Source of the DNA: Anaerovorax sp. IOR16
Lineage (GTDB): Bacteria > Bacillota > Clostridia > Peptostreptococcales > Anaerovoracaceae
Assembly (NCBI RefSeq): GCF_017168145.1
Contig: NZ_JADQTL010000009.1
Coordinates: 124,001 to 188,000, forward strand
Direction: 5' to 3'
Length of the DNA: 64,000 nucleotides
How positions within the stretch are numbered: the first letter of the stretch is position 1; each line of letters opens with the position of its first letter. Below the pieces are notes generated by a model. It had not been told where the DNA came from. It was given only the letters and a program-made list of their open reading frames with translations, and ran no database searches. The position numbers and the translations under genes were made by a program. Below, piece by piece: positions 35,385 through 44,062 of the stretch.

Positions 35385-36758
35385 TTAATAGGAAAAGGTT
35401 TTTAAATCATCTTTGATGGATTCTTCACCTTGATTGGGAAACATTGTATGATGGTATCGTTTGTAATAATAAAAAGAAAGAAAGAGTGTTAAAAACTCAG
35501 CGACAGGTACGGCCAGCCAGATTCCGGCTTCTCCAATAAATTTGGGGAGAGTGACAATTGCTATGGATGCAAAAATCAGACAGCGAAATGCAGAAAGAAT
35601 TCCGGCGATGCGACCGTTCCCAATTGCAGTGAAAAGTGTAGCTATAAAAATATTGATTCCGGTAAATAGAAAGCACCAAGAAAATAGAAACATTCCATAA
35701 TCTGCTACTTGAATAACAGCAGTATCTTCAGTGAAGATTTTAATCATAAGTACTCTTCCGGTAAGGGAGAGTAAAAAGATTAGAACAGACATCCAAGCCA
35801 AGCTAATGTAAGAGTGTTTCAGTACCAATCGGGTACGCCAAGCATTTCCTGCTCCGTAGCTGTAGCTGATAATTGGTGATGCGCCCACGGAAACGCCAAT
35901 ATAGATTGCAACGAGGAAATAATAAATAAACATAATGATTGAAACAGCAGCAATCCCCGTCTCTCCTTGATATTTTAAAATACTGATATTAAAAAGAAAC
36001 GTAATCACACCTGTGGAAAGCTCAATTAACATCTGAGAGCTTCCATTGATACAACATTGTACGAGAAACATTATATGAATAAGCGGTTTTGTATAGTGAA
36101 GATTGGAACGCTTGGTGAGAAAGTAAATCACACCAATCAAGCCTGAGAGCAATATGGATAAAAAGGTTCCTAAAGCAGCACCTAAGATACCAAGCTGCAT
36201 TGGAACAATAAACATATAATCAAAAATAATATTTAAAACCAACCCTAGGGTAGACATGAAAAAAGCAAGGGAAGGATTACCGTCAATACGTGCAAAATGC
36301 TCAAAAAAAAGTTTAAACATCATTGGAATGGTCATAAGGATTGTTACAAATCCATAGACCGTAGTATAAGGCATTAGTACATCGGTAGAGCCTAAAAGTT
36401 TTAAAATCGGATAGAAAAAGGCTAAGCATACTAAGGTTAGGATAAGACCAATTAAGAATAAGGCTAAGACGATAAAGCTAAATAATCCATCGGCTTCTTT
36501 TTTCTTTTGTTCTCCAAGCTTAATCGCGATAAAAGCGCCTGCACCGGAAGCAAGCATGAGTGCAATGCCATAGAATACGCAGGTAAGCGGAATAATAATA
36601 TTGATTGCTGCTAGAGCGTTTGCTCCGACAAAACGGGAAACGAAAAAACCATCCACTGTTGTATAAAAAGATAGAGTAATCATACTTATAATTGAAGGCA
36701 ATAAAAACCGTAAAAATTGCGGATAAGTTTGTCGCGTTGTAAATGTAGTTGATTCCAT
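35385..36758 (-). CDS. MATE-family multidrug efflux transporter
   Basis: A 457-aa protein with 12 hydrophobic helices in two related halves (FFVSRFVGANALAAINI in the first, GASPIISYSYGAGNAWRTR in the second), typical of the clostridial DinF/NorM-like branch that uses Na+ or H+. The C-terminal tail is charged and cytoplasmic. A MerR-type gene lies upstream in the same direction, separated by a terminator, and may control it. The substrate is unknown. Confidence 0.9.
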   Translation of the reverse strand: MESTTFTTRQTYPQFLRFLLPSIISMITLSFYTTVDGFFVSRFVGANALAAINIIIPLTCVFYGIALMLASGAGAFIAIKLGEQKKKEADGLFSFIVLALFLIGLILTLVCLAFFYPILKLLGSTDVLMPYTTVYGFVTILMTIPMMFKLFFEHFARIDGNPSLAFFMSTLGLVLNIIFDYMFIVPMQLGILGAALGTFLSILLSGLIGVIYFLTKRSNLHYTKPLIHIMFLVQCCINGSSQMLIELSTGVITFLFNISILKYQGETGIAAVSIIMFIYYFLVAIYIGVSVGASPIISYSYGAGNAWRTRLVLKHSYISLAWMSVLIFLLSLTGRVLMIKIFTEDTAVIQVADYGMFLFSWCFLFTGINIFIATLFTAIGNGRIAGILSAFRCLIFASIAIVTLPKFIGEAGIWLAVPVAEFLTLFLSFYYYKRYHHTMFPNQGEESIKDDLKTFSY

Positions 36759-36853
36759 GATGGACCTCCGTTCGAGTGAAAAATGATATAAGATAAAATT
36801 CTTATAGTATAAGAATAAACCTTGTAGTAACTATAGAGTCAAGAAAAATAAAA

Positions 36854-36893
36854 AAAATCTTCCTCATATCCGTTAGGAATGTAGGAAGATTTT
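36854..36893 (-). terminator. Terminator of the merR gene
   Basis: Perfect 11-bp arms (36854-36864 and 36883-36893). On the minus strand the hairpin is followed by a run of T, so it ends the MerR-type transcript. Confidence 0.85.
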
Positions 36894-36915
36894 ATAAAGG
36901 TAGGATTTCCATATA

Positions 36916-37707
36916 TTATTTTAAAACCGCATATACACGATAATACTCAGTACAATGATTTCGCTCATAGTCGGTGATGCTTTGCCTTGCATAAATATCA
37001 CCAGTCAGTAATAAGTGATGATGATTGGCATAGTTTAAGATTGGAGCGAGCATTTCATTGACATTGTCCTGATATTTTACCACGGTAAACAGACAGCGGT
37101 CGGCCTTTTCTTCGATGATATCTTTACCAGTAAAATCAAAGTCTAAATTTTGTGAGATGCTTTTATCTAACACAATGTAACGCTCTACCATAAGCGGTTT
37201 GTTTTTATTAAGATTACAGTAAAAAGAAAAGGTTAGAAAAAAATCTAAGTTCTGATTGGGACGCAGTCCTTCTTGGAAGGAAAAAAGACTGTCTGAATAA
37301 TTACCATAGGAGTCTTTTTTACAAAGAGCTGCAGGCATAGAGCGAATGTCAAATTTCCCATAAAATTGCAAGGATTCCGTATGAAGGTGTTCCCAATTTT
37401 CCAGCTTAATTAAAGAATCTTGATAGCGACGGATCTTTTCTTTTATTTGTAATTTTTTTTCACCAATCATGTCAGTGATTTCGTTGACTCCCATGCCATT
37501 AAAAATTTCACGGATGTCCTTTATTGGGATACCGATGTCTCGATAAAACAGAAGATCAGTCAACAAGAAAATATCTTCAAAGGTATATTCTCGATATCCA
37601 TTTATAGGATTTTTTTTCGGAAACAAAAAGCCTTCACTTTCATAGTAACGTAATGTTTCCGGTGATATTCCAAATAATTTTGAAACTTTACCAATATTTA
37701 GCCTCAT
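36916..37707 (-). CDS. MerR-family transcriptional regulator with effector domain
   Basis: A 263-aa regulator. Residues 1-70 are the MerR HTH and wing (IGKVSKLFGISPETLRYYESEGF), followed by a dimerisation helix to about 115. The last 145 residues form a larger ligand domain of the GyrI-like or BltR-like kind, so it more likely senses a drug or metabolite than a metal. Neighbouring MATE efflux gene makes multidrug response the simplest idea. Confidence 0.87.
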   Translation of the reverse strand: MRLNIGKVSKLFGISPETLRYYESEGFLFPKKNPINGYREYTFEDIFLLTDLLFYRDIGIPIKDIREIFNGMGVNEITDMIGEKKLQIKEKIRRYQDSLIKLENWEHLHTESLQFYGKFDIRSMPAALCKKDSYGNYSDSLFSFQEGLRPNQNLDFFLTFSFYCNLNKNKPLMVERYIVLDKSISQNLDFDFTGKDIIEEKADRCLFTVVKYQDNVNEMLAPILNYANHHHLLLTGDIYARQSITDYERNHCTEYYRVYAVLK

Positions 37708-37738
37708 AACAACCCCCTATTTGGCAATCGTTTTTTCA

Positions 37739-38185
37739 TTATATGAAAAACATATAGGCAGCTTCTTGGTTTCGGATGGCTACTTCTTCAACAAGATCGG
37801 CTAAAGAAATTTTTGATAATGTTTCAAATACTGCTTCATCTAATTTCGAAAAAACTCGTGCTTCCATTGCTTTATCCAAAAAAGGAGCTTTTTCCTGAAC
37901 TGTTTGCTCCGCAGGTTGAAATAAGGTACTTTCGATAGCGGAAAGTACTTGGAATACAGTTATTTCTTTTGGATCTCGACTTAATAGATAACCGCCCTGC
38001 GGTCCTTTGATAGAAGTAACGAGTTCTGCTTGTCTCAGCAGAGAGAAGGCCTGTTCCAGATATAACTTGGAAACTCCAAGTGCTTCCGATATTTTAATAA
38101 GTGTAACAGTTTTGTCGTTCGCATGAATTTGTGCCATGTAAGTGAGCGCTGCTAACGCGTAACGGCCTTTTGCTGAAATTCGCAT
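37739..38185 (-). CDS. Rrf2-family regulator, CymR-like
   Basis: A 148-aa protein with the Rrf2 winged helix (MRISAKGRYALAALTYMA...KGPQGGYLLSR). It has no Cys at all, so it cannot carry the Fe-S cluster of IscR or NsrR. This matches the CymR class, which represses cysteine-uptake and synthesis genes, often together with CysK. It is divergent from cysK with 246 bp between, so direct control is likely. Confidence 0.87.
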   Translation of the reverse strand: MRISAKGRYALAALTYMAQIHANDKTVTLIKISEALGVSKLYLEQAFSLLRQAELVTSIKGPQGGYLLSRDPKEITVFQVLSAIESTLFQPAEQTVQEKAPFLDKAMEARVFSKLDEAVFETLSKISLADLVEEVAIRNQEAAYMFFI

Positions 38186-38325
38186 GGTTTCCTCCTAGAC
38201 ATTCTTTTAACTAAGAATGAGGTCTTACCTTTATTGTACGAAAAGTAAAAAAAGATGTCAATACATAGTAAACATATATGTAATAAAATATTTGAATGAT
38301 AAATAAAAAAGAATAAAAAAACCTA

Positions 38326-38354
38326 TTGACAAGAGAATAGGAGAAAGATATAAT
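38326..38354 (+). promoter_or_regulatory. cysK promoter
   Basis: TTGACA at 38326-38331 and TATAAT at 38349-38354, spaced 17 bp. The leader contains ACATATTAAACTAGTATGAAATG-like A/T-rich dyads that could bind the Rrf2 regulator. Confidence 0.85.
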
Positions 38355-38431
38355 TCAAAACATATTAAACTAGTATGAAATGTATGTTATTAAGAATATG
38401 TTTTTAGAATACAAAGAATGGAGGATTAAAA

Positions 38432-39364
38432 ATGAGTAAGATTGCAAAGAGTTTGACAGATTTAATTGGGAAAACACCCCTTATGGAATTGTCTAATTAT
38501 GAGAAAAAGAATGAGTTAGAAGCAACTTTAGTTGCAAAATTGGAATATTTTAACCCAGCAGGCAGTGTGAAAGATCGTGTCGGAAAGGCTATGATTGATG
38601 ATGCAGAAGCAAAAGGGTTATTAAAAAAAGGTTCCGTAATCATTGAACCAACCAGTGGAAATACAGGGATCGGTCTTGCATCAGTAGCGGCGGCCAGAGG
38701 ATATAAAGTTGTTTTAACAATGCCGGAAACCATGAGTATAGAACGAAGAAACCTATTGAAAGCATATGGAGCTGAAATAGTATTGACAGAAGGTGCAAAG
38801 GGTATGAAAGGTGCAATTGAAAAAGCAGAGGAATTAGCGAAAAATACACCGAATTCTTTCCTTCCAAGTCAGTTTACAAATCCAGCAAATCCAGCGATTC
38901 ACAAAGTGAGCACCGGACCTGAAATTTGGGACGATACGGATGGAAAGGTGGACATTTTTGTAGCAGGTGTTGGTACTGGTGGTACAATTTCCGGAACCGG
39001 TGCTTATTTAAAGGAGAAAAATTCAGAGGTAAAAGTAGTGGCTGTAGAACCGGCAAGTTCTCCGGTACTGTCACAGGGCAATGGAGGACCTCACAAAATT
39101 CAAGGAATTGGCGCCGGATTTGTACCGGATACATTAGACACTTCCGTATATGATGAAGTCATCGCAGTTGAAGATGAGGATGCATTTAAAGCAGGAAGAG
39201 AAGTCGCACATTCCGAAGGACTTTTGGTCGGAATTTCCGCCGGAGCAGCTGTTTTTGCCGCAACAGAGCTTGCTAAGCGTCCGGAAAACAAAGGAAAATT
39301 AATTGTAGTATTGCTACCGGATACAGGAGAACGTTATTTATCGACACCATTGTTTTCGGAATAA
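38432..39364 (+). CDS. cysK: Cysteine synthase (O-acetylserine sulfhydrylase)
   Basis: A 310-aa PLP enzyme making cysteine from O-acetylserine and sulfide. PLP Lys lies in [11 protein letters not shown] (near residue 45). [12 protein letters not shown] is the substrate loop and [10 protein letters not shown] binds the PLP phosphate. Length is typical of CysK. In CymR-type systems CysK also binds the regulator, which fits its position opposite the Rrf2 gene. GGAGG precedes the start. Confidence 0.94.
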   Translation: MSKIAKSLTDLIGKTPLMELSNYEKKNELEATLVAKLEYFNPAGSVKDRVGKAMIDDAEAKGLLKKGSVIIEPTSGNTGIGLASVAAARGYKVVLTMPETMSIERRNLLKAYGAEIVLTEGAKGMKGAIEKAEELAKNTPNSFLPSQFTNPANPAIHKVSTGPEIWDDTDGKVDIFVAGVGTGGTISGTGAYLKEKNSEVKVVAVEPASSPVLSQGNGGPHKIQGIGAGFVPDTLDTSVYDEVIAVEDEDAFKAGREVAHSEGLLVGISAGAAVFAATELAKRPENKGKLIVVLLPDTGERYLSTPLFSE

Positions 39365-39456
39365 GGCATTGTAAATCTCTTTCAAAAAAAGTAAGATAAA
39401 AGAAACAGAATAAGAAACGAAAATGATTACAAAACGAAAGAGAAAGAGGGGACTCT

Positions 39457-42400
39457 ATGCTGCGAATTTATTACGGCAGAGAAAATCTCGATAAAGATAA
39501 ATTTTTATTCGGGGAAATTGAAAAACGATTAAAAGAAATTGCAAATTGTGAAAATCAAAATCATATTTTATTGGTCGTACCCGACCAATTTACACTACAG
39601 GCGGAGCGCAATGCTTTCGCCTGTCTTGGTGTAGAGGGATTGATGGATTTGGAAGTATTATCGCAGTCTCGTCTCGGCAGCAGAGTTGTACAAGAAACCG
39701 GTGGAGGGAAACGGCTTCATATTGATAAATACGGGCGTCATATGTTGCTTTCAAAAATTATAGGAGAGCAAGAGGATTCTTTTGATGCGTTTCAGGGTAT
39801 GAAAAAATCCCATGCTTTTATTGAAATGGTCAATGACCTAATTACTGAAATGAAGCAATATAATCTAACGGCAAAGGAATTGACGGAATATCTTACTGAA
39901 ATGGAAGCGGATTCATTGTTATATCGGAAGCTTTGTGATGTTCAAAAAATATATGCTCGTTATGAAGCTGCTTTAGAAGGAAATTATGCCGATACGGAAG
40001 ACAGCATGGCATTATTTGCCGAAAAAATCCCGGAATCTCAATGGATTAAAAAATCAGAAATTTGGATTTATGGATTTGATTCATTTACACCAAAATCATT
40101 AAAAATTATAGAATCATTGATGTTACAGTCTTTGAATGTGACGATTGTTTTAACGGATTGTAGAGAAAAGGTCAGAGATCAAGATCTCTTTGATTTGTCG
40201 AAAGATATGATTCGTCGCTTGGAAGCATTGGCGCTGAAAAATCAATTCCCTATCGAGCTGATTGAAATTCCGAATCATTATATGATTGAAAAAAAACAAG
40301 GTAAGCAGTTCTTTGGAAAAGGGAAAATGGAAGAGCTTATTCATTTAGAAAGAGAGCTTTTTTCCTATCCGCAGAGACTCTATGCGGAAAAATTGAAGGC
40401 CATTTCCTTTTGTACTTGTGCAAATTTTTATGCGGAAGCGGAAACAGCTGCAACAGAGATTACTTCACTCGTTCGTGATTATGGATTACGGTATCGTGAG
40501 ATAGCGGTCATTTGTAACGATATGGAAGAACGTGGTTCGGTTATCCGACGAGTTTTTGAGCAATATGAAATTCCTTTCTTCTTGGATCATAAGCGAACTA
40601 TTTTACATAATCCTGCCATAAAGTTAGTATTGGCACTCCTTTCTCTTATTGAAGGGAATTATGCTTTCGAAGATGTTTTTGAATGCATTAAAACCGGATT
40701 GTTTTTTGATGACGACTTTTTTAATGAAGAGATTGATTCACTTGAAAACTATGCCATTCAATATAAAATAAGAGGAAATCGATGGAAAAGCGAGTTTCGA
40801 TATGGGAAGAAGGAATGGGGCGATGAGCAGCTTGCTAATCTTAATCACATGCGGAGCACTTTTCATCATACAATTGATCGATTTAAAACCGCGTTTCAGG
40901 AATCTCAAAATGTGAAAGAGCAAACAACGGTACTATATCATTTTTTAAGTGATACTCTTAATCTACCTTTTAAATTGGAAGAATTACAGCAAGAACTGAT
41001 TGATCGAATGGAATATGAATACGCCGAAGAGGTAGCACAGGTCTGGGAGGTTGTACTGGCTATGCTTGATCAGCTTGTGGAGCTTTTGGGAAGTGAAGAA
41101 TTGAGTGTGGAAGATTACGCTAAACTTCTGCATGCAGGCTTTGAAGCGGTAGAGATCGGACTTTTGCCACCAACCGCAGATCAGGTTTTGGTAGGAACGA
41201 TGCAGCGTACTCGTACAGGTAAAATCAAGGCACTTTTGATTTTAGGAGCCAATGAAGGTGTACTGCCTTCTGCACAAAATGAAAAAGCCTTACTGAATGA
41301 TGATGAAAAAGCAGTCTTAATGCAAAAAGGAATTGAGATCTGTAAGGATGATATATTACGAATACAGGAAGAAAAGCTTGCGATTTATAAAACGTTATCA
41401 AAGCCGACTGATTATATTTGGATGAGCCATACAGTTTCTGATTTAGAAGGAAAAGAAATGAAGCCATCTATGATTTTTGAAAAGCTGCATGCTCTTTTTC
41501 CTAAGGTCACTGTCGAAAAGGATATTCAGAACCGTGATGATGTTATGCTGAGAATTCAACGGGTACCAAGCACAGCAAATTATTTGACGGAAGCTTTACG
41601 TGATGCTTCTGATGGAAAGACTCTTCGTGAACAATGGAAGATAGTATATAATTGGTTTTTACAAAAAGCGAATGAGAAGACGGAAACCAAATTACCGGGA
41701 ATCATTTCCGGATTGCAGGCAGGGATTTTATATGAAAATCGAGTAGAAAAATTGCAGCGTGATTTGGTAGAAACACTTTATAAAAAAGATGGATGGAAGG
41801 ATTTTCTTTTAAGTCCATCCAGGCTGGAACGCTTTGGACGCTGTCCTTTCTCTCATTTCATTCAATATGGACTTCGACCAGCAGAACGACGTATTTTTGA
41901 AATCGCAGGTCGTGAAGTAGGAGATGCTTATCATGAATGCTTGATGCGATTTTCTCAGGAATTAACGGTAGAAGGAATGGACATTACGGATGAGAGATCG
42001 CCTTGGATGAAGCTTACAAAAGAAACTTGTGCCGATCGTATTTCATCATTGATGAAGGAAATTGCATTGGAATATCGTGAAGGTGTTTTTTCTCAGGGGG
42101 AAGAGGAAAGCTATCGTATGGATCGTATGAGTCAAGTATGCATTGATGCTGCATGGGCTTTGGTCTCTCATGTTCAGTGCGGTCATATCAAGCAAGTATA
42201 TTTTGAAGCAGAATTTGGACAGGCAAAAGAAAAGCCGTTTCCTCCGGTCGTAGTGGATGTACAGGGTCAAAAGGTTCGGATTGAAGGGAAAATTGACCGT
42301 GTGGATGTTCTCTCCGGAAAAGAGAATTCCTTTATTAAAGTCATTGACTATAAATCCGGTAAGGAGCGATTTAATCTAGAGGAAGCCAAAGGTGGATGGC

Positions 42401-42900
42401 GGTTACAATTGATGCTATACTTGGAAGCGGCAATGGGAGGATTTTCAAAGACAGATACAAAGCCAGCGGGTGTTTTCTATTTTGAAATTGCAGAGCCTAT
42501 GGTGGATGCTAGTGGAATTGCTCCGGAAGAATATATAGATAGCTTAAGGGAAAAACTAGCTCGTACCTTTAAATTGGATGGTGTGCTTTTGGATAATCCA
42601 AATGTAATCGAAAGTATGGCAGGAGATTTTACTGGAATATCCGATGTCATTCCGGTTCGAAAAAAGAAGGATGGTACGTTTTCAGGTACTTCTGAAGGAA
42701 AACTTTTGGATGAAGCGGAATTTGAATCATTTCGTGAGCAAGTGCATCATACCATTGAAGGCTTATGTAATGATTTGGTTTGCGGCAAATTAGACATTCG
42801 ACCTAAAAAAACGAAAACAACAACCGCTTGTGAATTTTGCAAATTTAAAGGTATCTGTCATTTTGATTTGGCATTCAAAGGCTGTCAGTATAGTAAATAG
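39457..42900 (+). CDS. addB: AddB subunit of the AddAB helicase-nuclease
   Basis: A 1147-aa protein of the RecBCD-like double-strand-break repair complex. VVPDQFTLQAERNAF and the SRLGSRVVQETGG block match the AddB N-terminus. The PD-(D/E)XK nuclease is near residue 965 (VIDYKSGKERF). Iron-sulfur Cys are at FGRCPFSHF and in ACEFCKFKGICHFD. The normal N-terminal Walker A (GRxGSGKT) is replaced by GRENLDKDKF, so ATP binding is probably lost. The addA gene that normally follows is not present; instead a small membrane protein gene and the mobile element come next. No addA was found anywhere in the window. Confidence 0.92.
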   Translation: MLRIYYGRENLDKDKFLFGEIEKRLKEIANCENQNHILLVVPDQFTLQAERNAFACLGVEGLMDLEVLSQSRLGSRVVQETGGGKRLHIDKYGRHMLLSKIIGEQEDSFDAFQGMKKSHAFIEMVNDLITEMKQYNLTAKELTEYLTEMEADSLLYRKLCDVQKIYARYEAALEGNYADTEDSMALFAEKIPESQWIKKSEIWIYGFDSFTPKSLKIIESLMLQSLNVTIVLTDCREKVRDQDLFDLSKDMIRRLEALALKNQFPIELIEIPNHYMIEKKQGKQFFGKGKMEELIHLERELFSYPQRLYAEKLKAISFCTCANFYAEAETAATEITSLVRDYGLRYREIAVICNDMEERGSVIRRVFEQYEIPFFLDHKRTILHNPAIKLVLALLSLIEGNYAFEDVFECIKTGLFFDDDFFNEEIDSLENYAIQYKIRGNRWKSEFRYGKKEWGDEQLANLNHMRSTFHHTIDRFKTAFQESQNVKEQTTVLYHFLSDTLNLPFKLEELQQELIDRMEYEYAEEVAQVWEVVLAMLDQLVELLGSEELSVEDYAKLLHAGFEAVEIGLLPPTADQVLVGTMQRTRTGKIKALLILGANEGVLPSAQNEKALLNDDEKAVLMQKGIEICKDDILRIQEEKLAIYKTLSKPTDYIWMSHTVSDLEGKEMKPSMIFEKLHALFPKVTVEKDIQNRDDVMLRIQRVPSTANYLTEALRDASDGKTLREQWKIVYNWFLQKANEKTETKLPGIISGLQAGILYENRVEKLQRDLVETLYKKDGWKDFLLSPSRLERFGRCPFSHFIQYGLRPAERRIFEIAGREVGDAYHECLMRFSQELTVEGMDITDERSPWMKLTKETCADRISSLMKEIALEYREGVFSQGEEESYRMDRMSQVCIDAAWALVSHVQCGHIKQVYFEAEFGQAKEKPFPPVVVDVQGQKVRIEGKIDRVDVLSGKENSFIKVIDYKSGKERFNLEEAKGGWRLQLMLYLEAAMGGFSKTDTKPAGVFYFEIAEPMVDASGIAPEEYIDSLREKLARTFKLDGVLLDNPNVIESMAGDFTGISDVIPVRKKKDGTFSGTSEGKLLDEAEFESFREQVHHTIEGLCNDLVCGKLDIRPKKTKTTTACEFCKFKGICHFDLAFKGCQYSK

Positions 42901-42934
42901 TGAAAAGTGCATAATCTATAATGATTAAAATAAG

Positions 42935-42972
42935 TAAGGGTGTGTATCCATTTCATTGATACACACCCTTAA
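42935..42972. terminator. Hairpin after addB
   Basis: TAAGGGTGTGTATC pairs with GATACACACCCTTA (42935-42948 with 42958-42971). There is no T run on the plus strand, so termination may be weak. Confidence 0.55.
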
Positions 42973-43022
42973 AAATGATATTCTTATGGCAATCAATGTT
43001 TTGCGAAGGAGGTATTAGAACG

Positions 43023-43307
43023 ATGAGAACTCAAAGTAAATCATTTAAAATATTTATAATAGTAATTATGGTTCTGATTATTGCTTGGATATCCATGTTT
43101 GTTACGGACTATATTCGATGTAGTTCTTTAAAAGCCCCTATTTTTGTAATTGCAGGAGAAATAAAAAAAGATGGCGGATCAGGACAATATTTTGGATTAG
43201 GTTATACGGTTGATATTAAAAAGAATCTAAGTGCAGAATATGGTGTTACAATTGAGTCAGTTGAAATGTCTGTATTAGGAAACGTTGTATCCGCTTCAAT
43301 ACAATAA
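43023..43307 (+). CDS. Small single-span membrane protein, unknown
   Basis: A 94-aa protein I do not recognise. One hydrophobic helix at residues 10-30 is followed by an extracytoplasmic part with APIFVIAGEIKKDGGSGQYFGLGYTVD. The start at ATG 43023 has AAGGAGG upstream; the in-frame ATG at 42975 has none. It is the last host gene before the split tRNA. The conserved look of the GSGQYFGLGY segment suggests a real family. Confidence 0.6.
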   Translation: MRTQSKSFKIFIIVIMVLIIAWISMFVTDYIRCSSLKAPIFVIAGEIKKDGGSGQYFGLGYTVDIKKNLSAEYGVTIESVEMSVLGNVVSASIQ

Positions 43308-43411
43308 AATGTTGTGGTGAAGTTTATTTTAATAATAGGTTAGATACTGATATCTACTGCACTATATAAAAGAAAAGGATATGTATTGCACAAAATAAAA
43401 GAATATGGTAA

Positions 43412-43417
43412 TATAAT
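43412..43417 (+). promoter_or_regulatory. Probable -10 box of the host tRNA-Thr gene
   Basis: TATAAT 31 bp before the tRNA start. The best upstream box (TTGCAC, 43386) is at 20 bp, longer than ideal. The promoter remains attached to the left tRNA half and would read into the element. Confidence 0.5.
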
Positions 43418-43448
43418 CAATGGCGATATTGTCTCGTCATTGATAGAT

Positions 43449-43496
<48 letters not shown>

Positions 43497-43547
43497 TGTG
43501 ACTGTAGATAAGGAAGGCTATTTCAAAATACACAAACTATAAACTAA

Positions 43548-43562
43548 AAGCGGTTTATGACA
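43548..43562. repeat. 15-bp sequence, inverted copy at 55637-55651
   Basis: AAGCGGTTTATGACA here is the exact reverse complement of 55637-55651, upstream of the recombinase gene. Each copy lies beside a strong hairpin. It may be a recombinase or regulator binding site. Confidence 0.6.
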
Positions 43563-43571
43563 AATAAAAAC

Positions 43572-43595
43572 AGAGGGTGGCAACACCCACCCTCT
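43572..43595 (+). terminator. Hairpin before the element tRNA
   Basis: AGAGGGTGG (43572-43580) pairs with CCACCCTCT (43587-43595), then TTATAT. A weak terminator, or a processing structure just 7 bp ahead of the tRNA. Confidence 0.5.
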
Positions 43596-43602
43596 TATAT
43601 AT

Positions 43603-43677
43603 GCTGATGTGGCTCAATGGCAGAGCAGCGGTATCGTAAACCGCAGGTTGTCCGTTCGACTCGGATCATCAGCTCCA
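43603..43677 (+). tRNA. tRNA-Thr(CGT) carried by the mobile element
   Basis: A complete 75-nt cloverleaf. Acceptor GCTGATG/CATCAGC is perfect, D stem GCTC/GAGC, anticodon arm GCGGT-ATCGTAA-ACCGC with anticodon CGT, T arm GTCCG-TTCGACT-CGGAT (one G-T pair), discriminator T and encoded CCA. Its stems differ from those of the host gene it replaces, so it is not a duplication of it. A strong terminator follows. It would restore decoding of ACG codons. Confidence 0.95.
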
Positions 43678-43684
43678 ATATCAT

Positions 43685-43722
43685 AAAGCACCCTAAAAGT
43701 TTCGACTTTTAGGGTGCTTTCA
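43685..43722 (+). terminator. Terminator of the element tRNA
   Basis: A perfect 16-bp stem (43685-43700 with 43705-43720) with a TTCG loop. It isolates the tRNA from the restriction operon. Confidence 0.9.
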
Positions 43723-43734
43723 ATTATGCTTAGA

Positions 43735-43763
43735 TTGCAATATGCTATAGCATGTGATATAAT
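43735..43763 (+). promoter_or_regulatory. Promoter of the restriction-modification operon with internal palindrome
   Basis: TTGCAA at 43735-43740 and TATAAT at 43758-43763 are 17 bp apart. The spacer holds the 12-bp perfect palindrome ATGCTATAGCAT (43742-43753), a likely operator for the XRE protein encoded next. Confidence 0.8.
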
Positions 43764-43802
43764 TTATTTTGAGTTATTATATTAAATTGGAGGCAATATC
43801 GA

Positions 43803-44018
43803 ATGGAGTTAAAAGAGATAATAAAGGTAATTCGATTAGAACTTAATCTTTCGCAAGAAGCTCTTGCTCGAGAACTTCATGTTGGTTTTACCTCGGTAAA
43901 CAGATGGGAAAATGGACATACAAAGCCGAATCAGATTGCTCGACACGCTTTAATTGAGCTTTGCAGAAATAATAATGTAGATTCTGACTTGATTTCGCTA
44001 ATTGAAAAAGCGAAATAG
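43803..44018 (+). CDS. XRE-family HTH regulator (controller-like)
   Basis: A 71-aa protein that is essentially one Cro/C1 helix-turn-helix (SQEALARELHVGFTSVNRWENG). It is the first gene of the restriction operon and 44 bp ahead of hsdR. It is similar in size and place to controller proteins that delay restriction until DNA is methylated. The palindrome in its promoter suggests self-control. Whether it activates or represses hsd genes cannot be told. Confidence 0.85.
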   Translation: MELKEIIKVIRLELNLSQEALARELHVGFTSVNRWENGHTKPNQIARHALIELCRNNNVDSDLISLIEKAK

Positions 44019-44062
44019 TTATTAAAGATAACCACCATTCTATAAGTAAAGGAGATCTTTTT

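Noticed and set aside
42975-43022. Longer N-terminus for the small membrane protein
   Set aside because: There is no ribosome site at 42975, and AAGGAGG sits at the proper distance from 43023.
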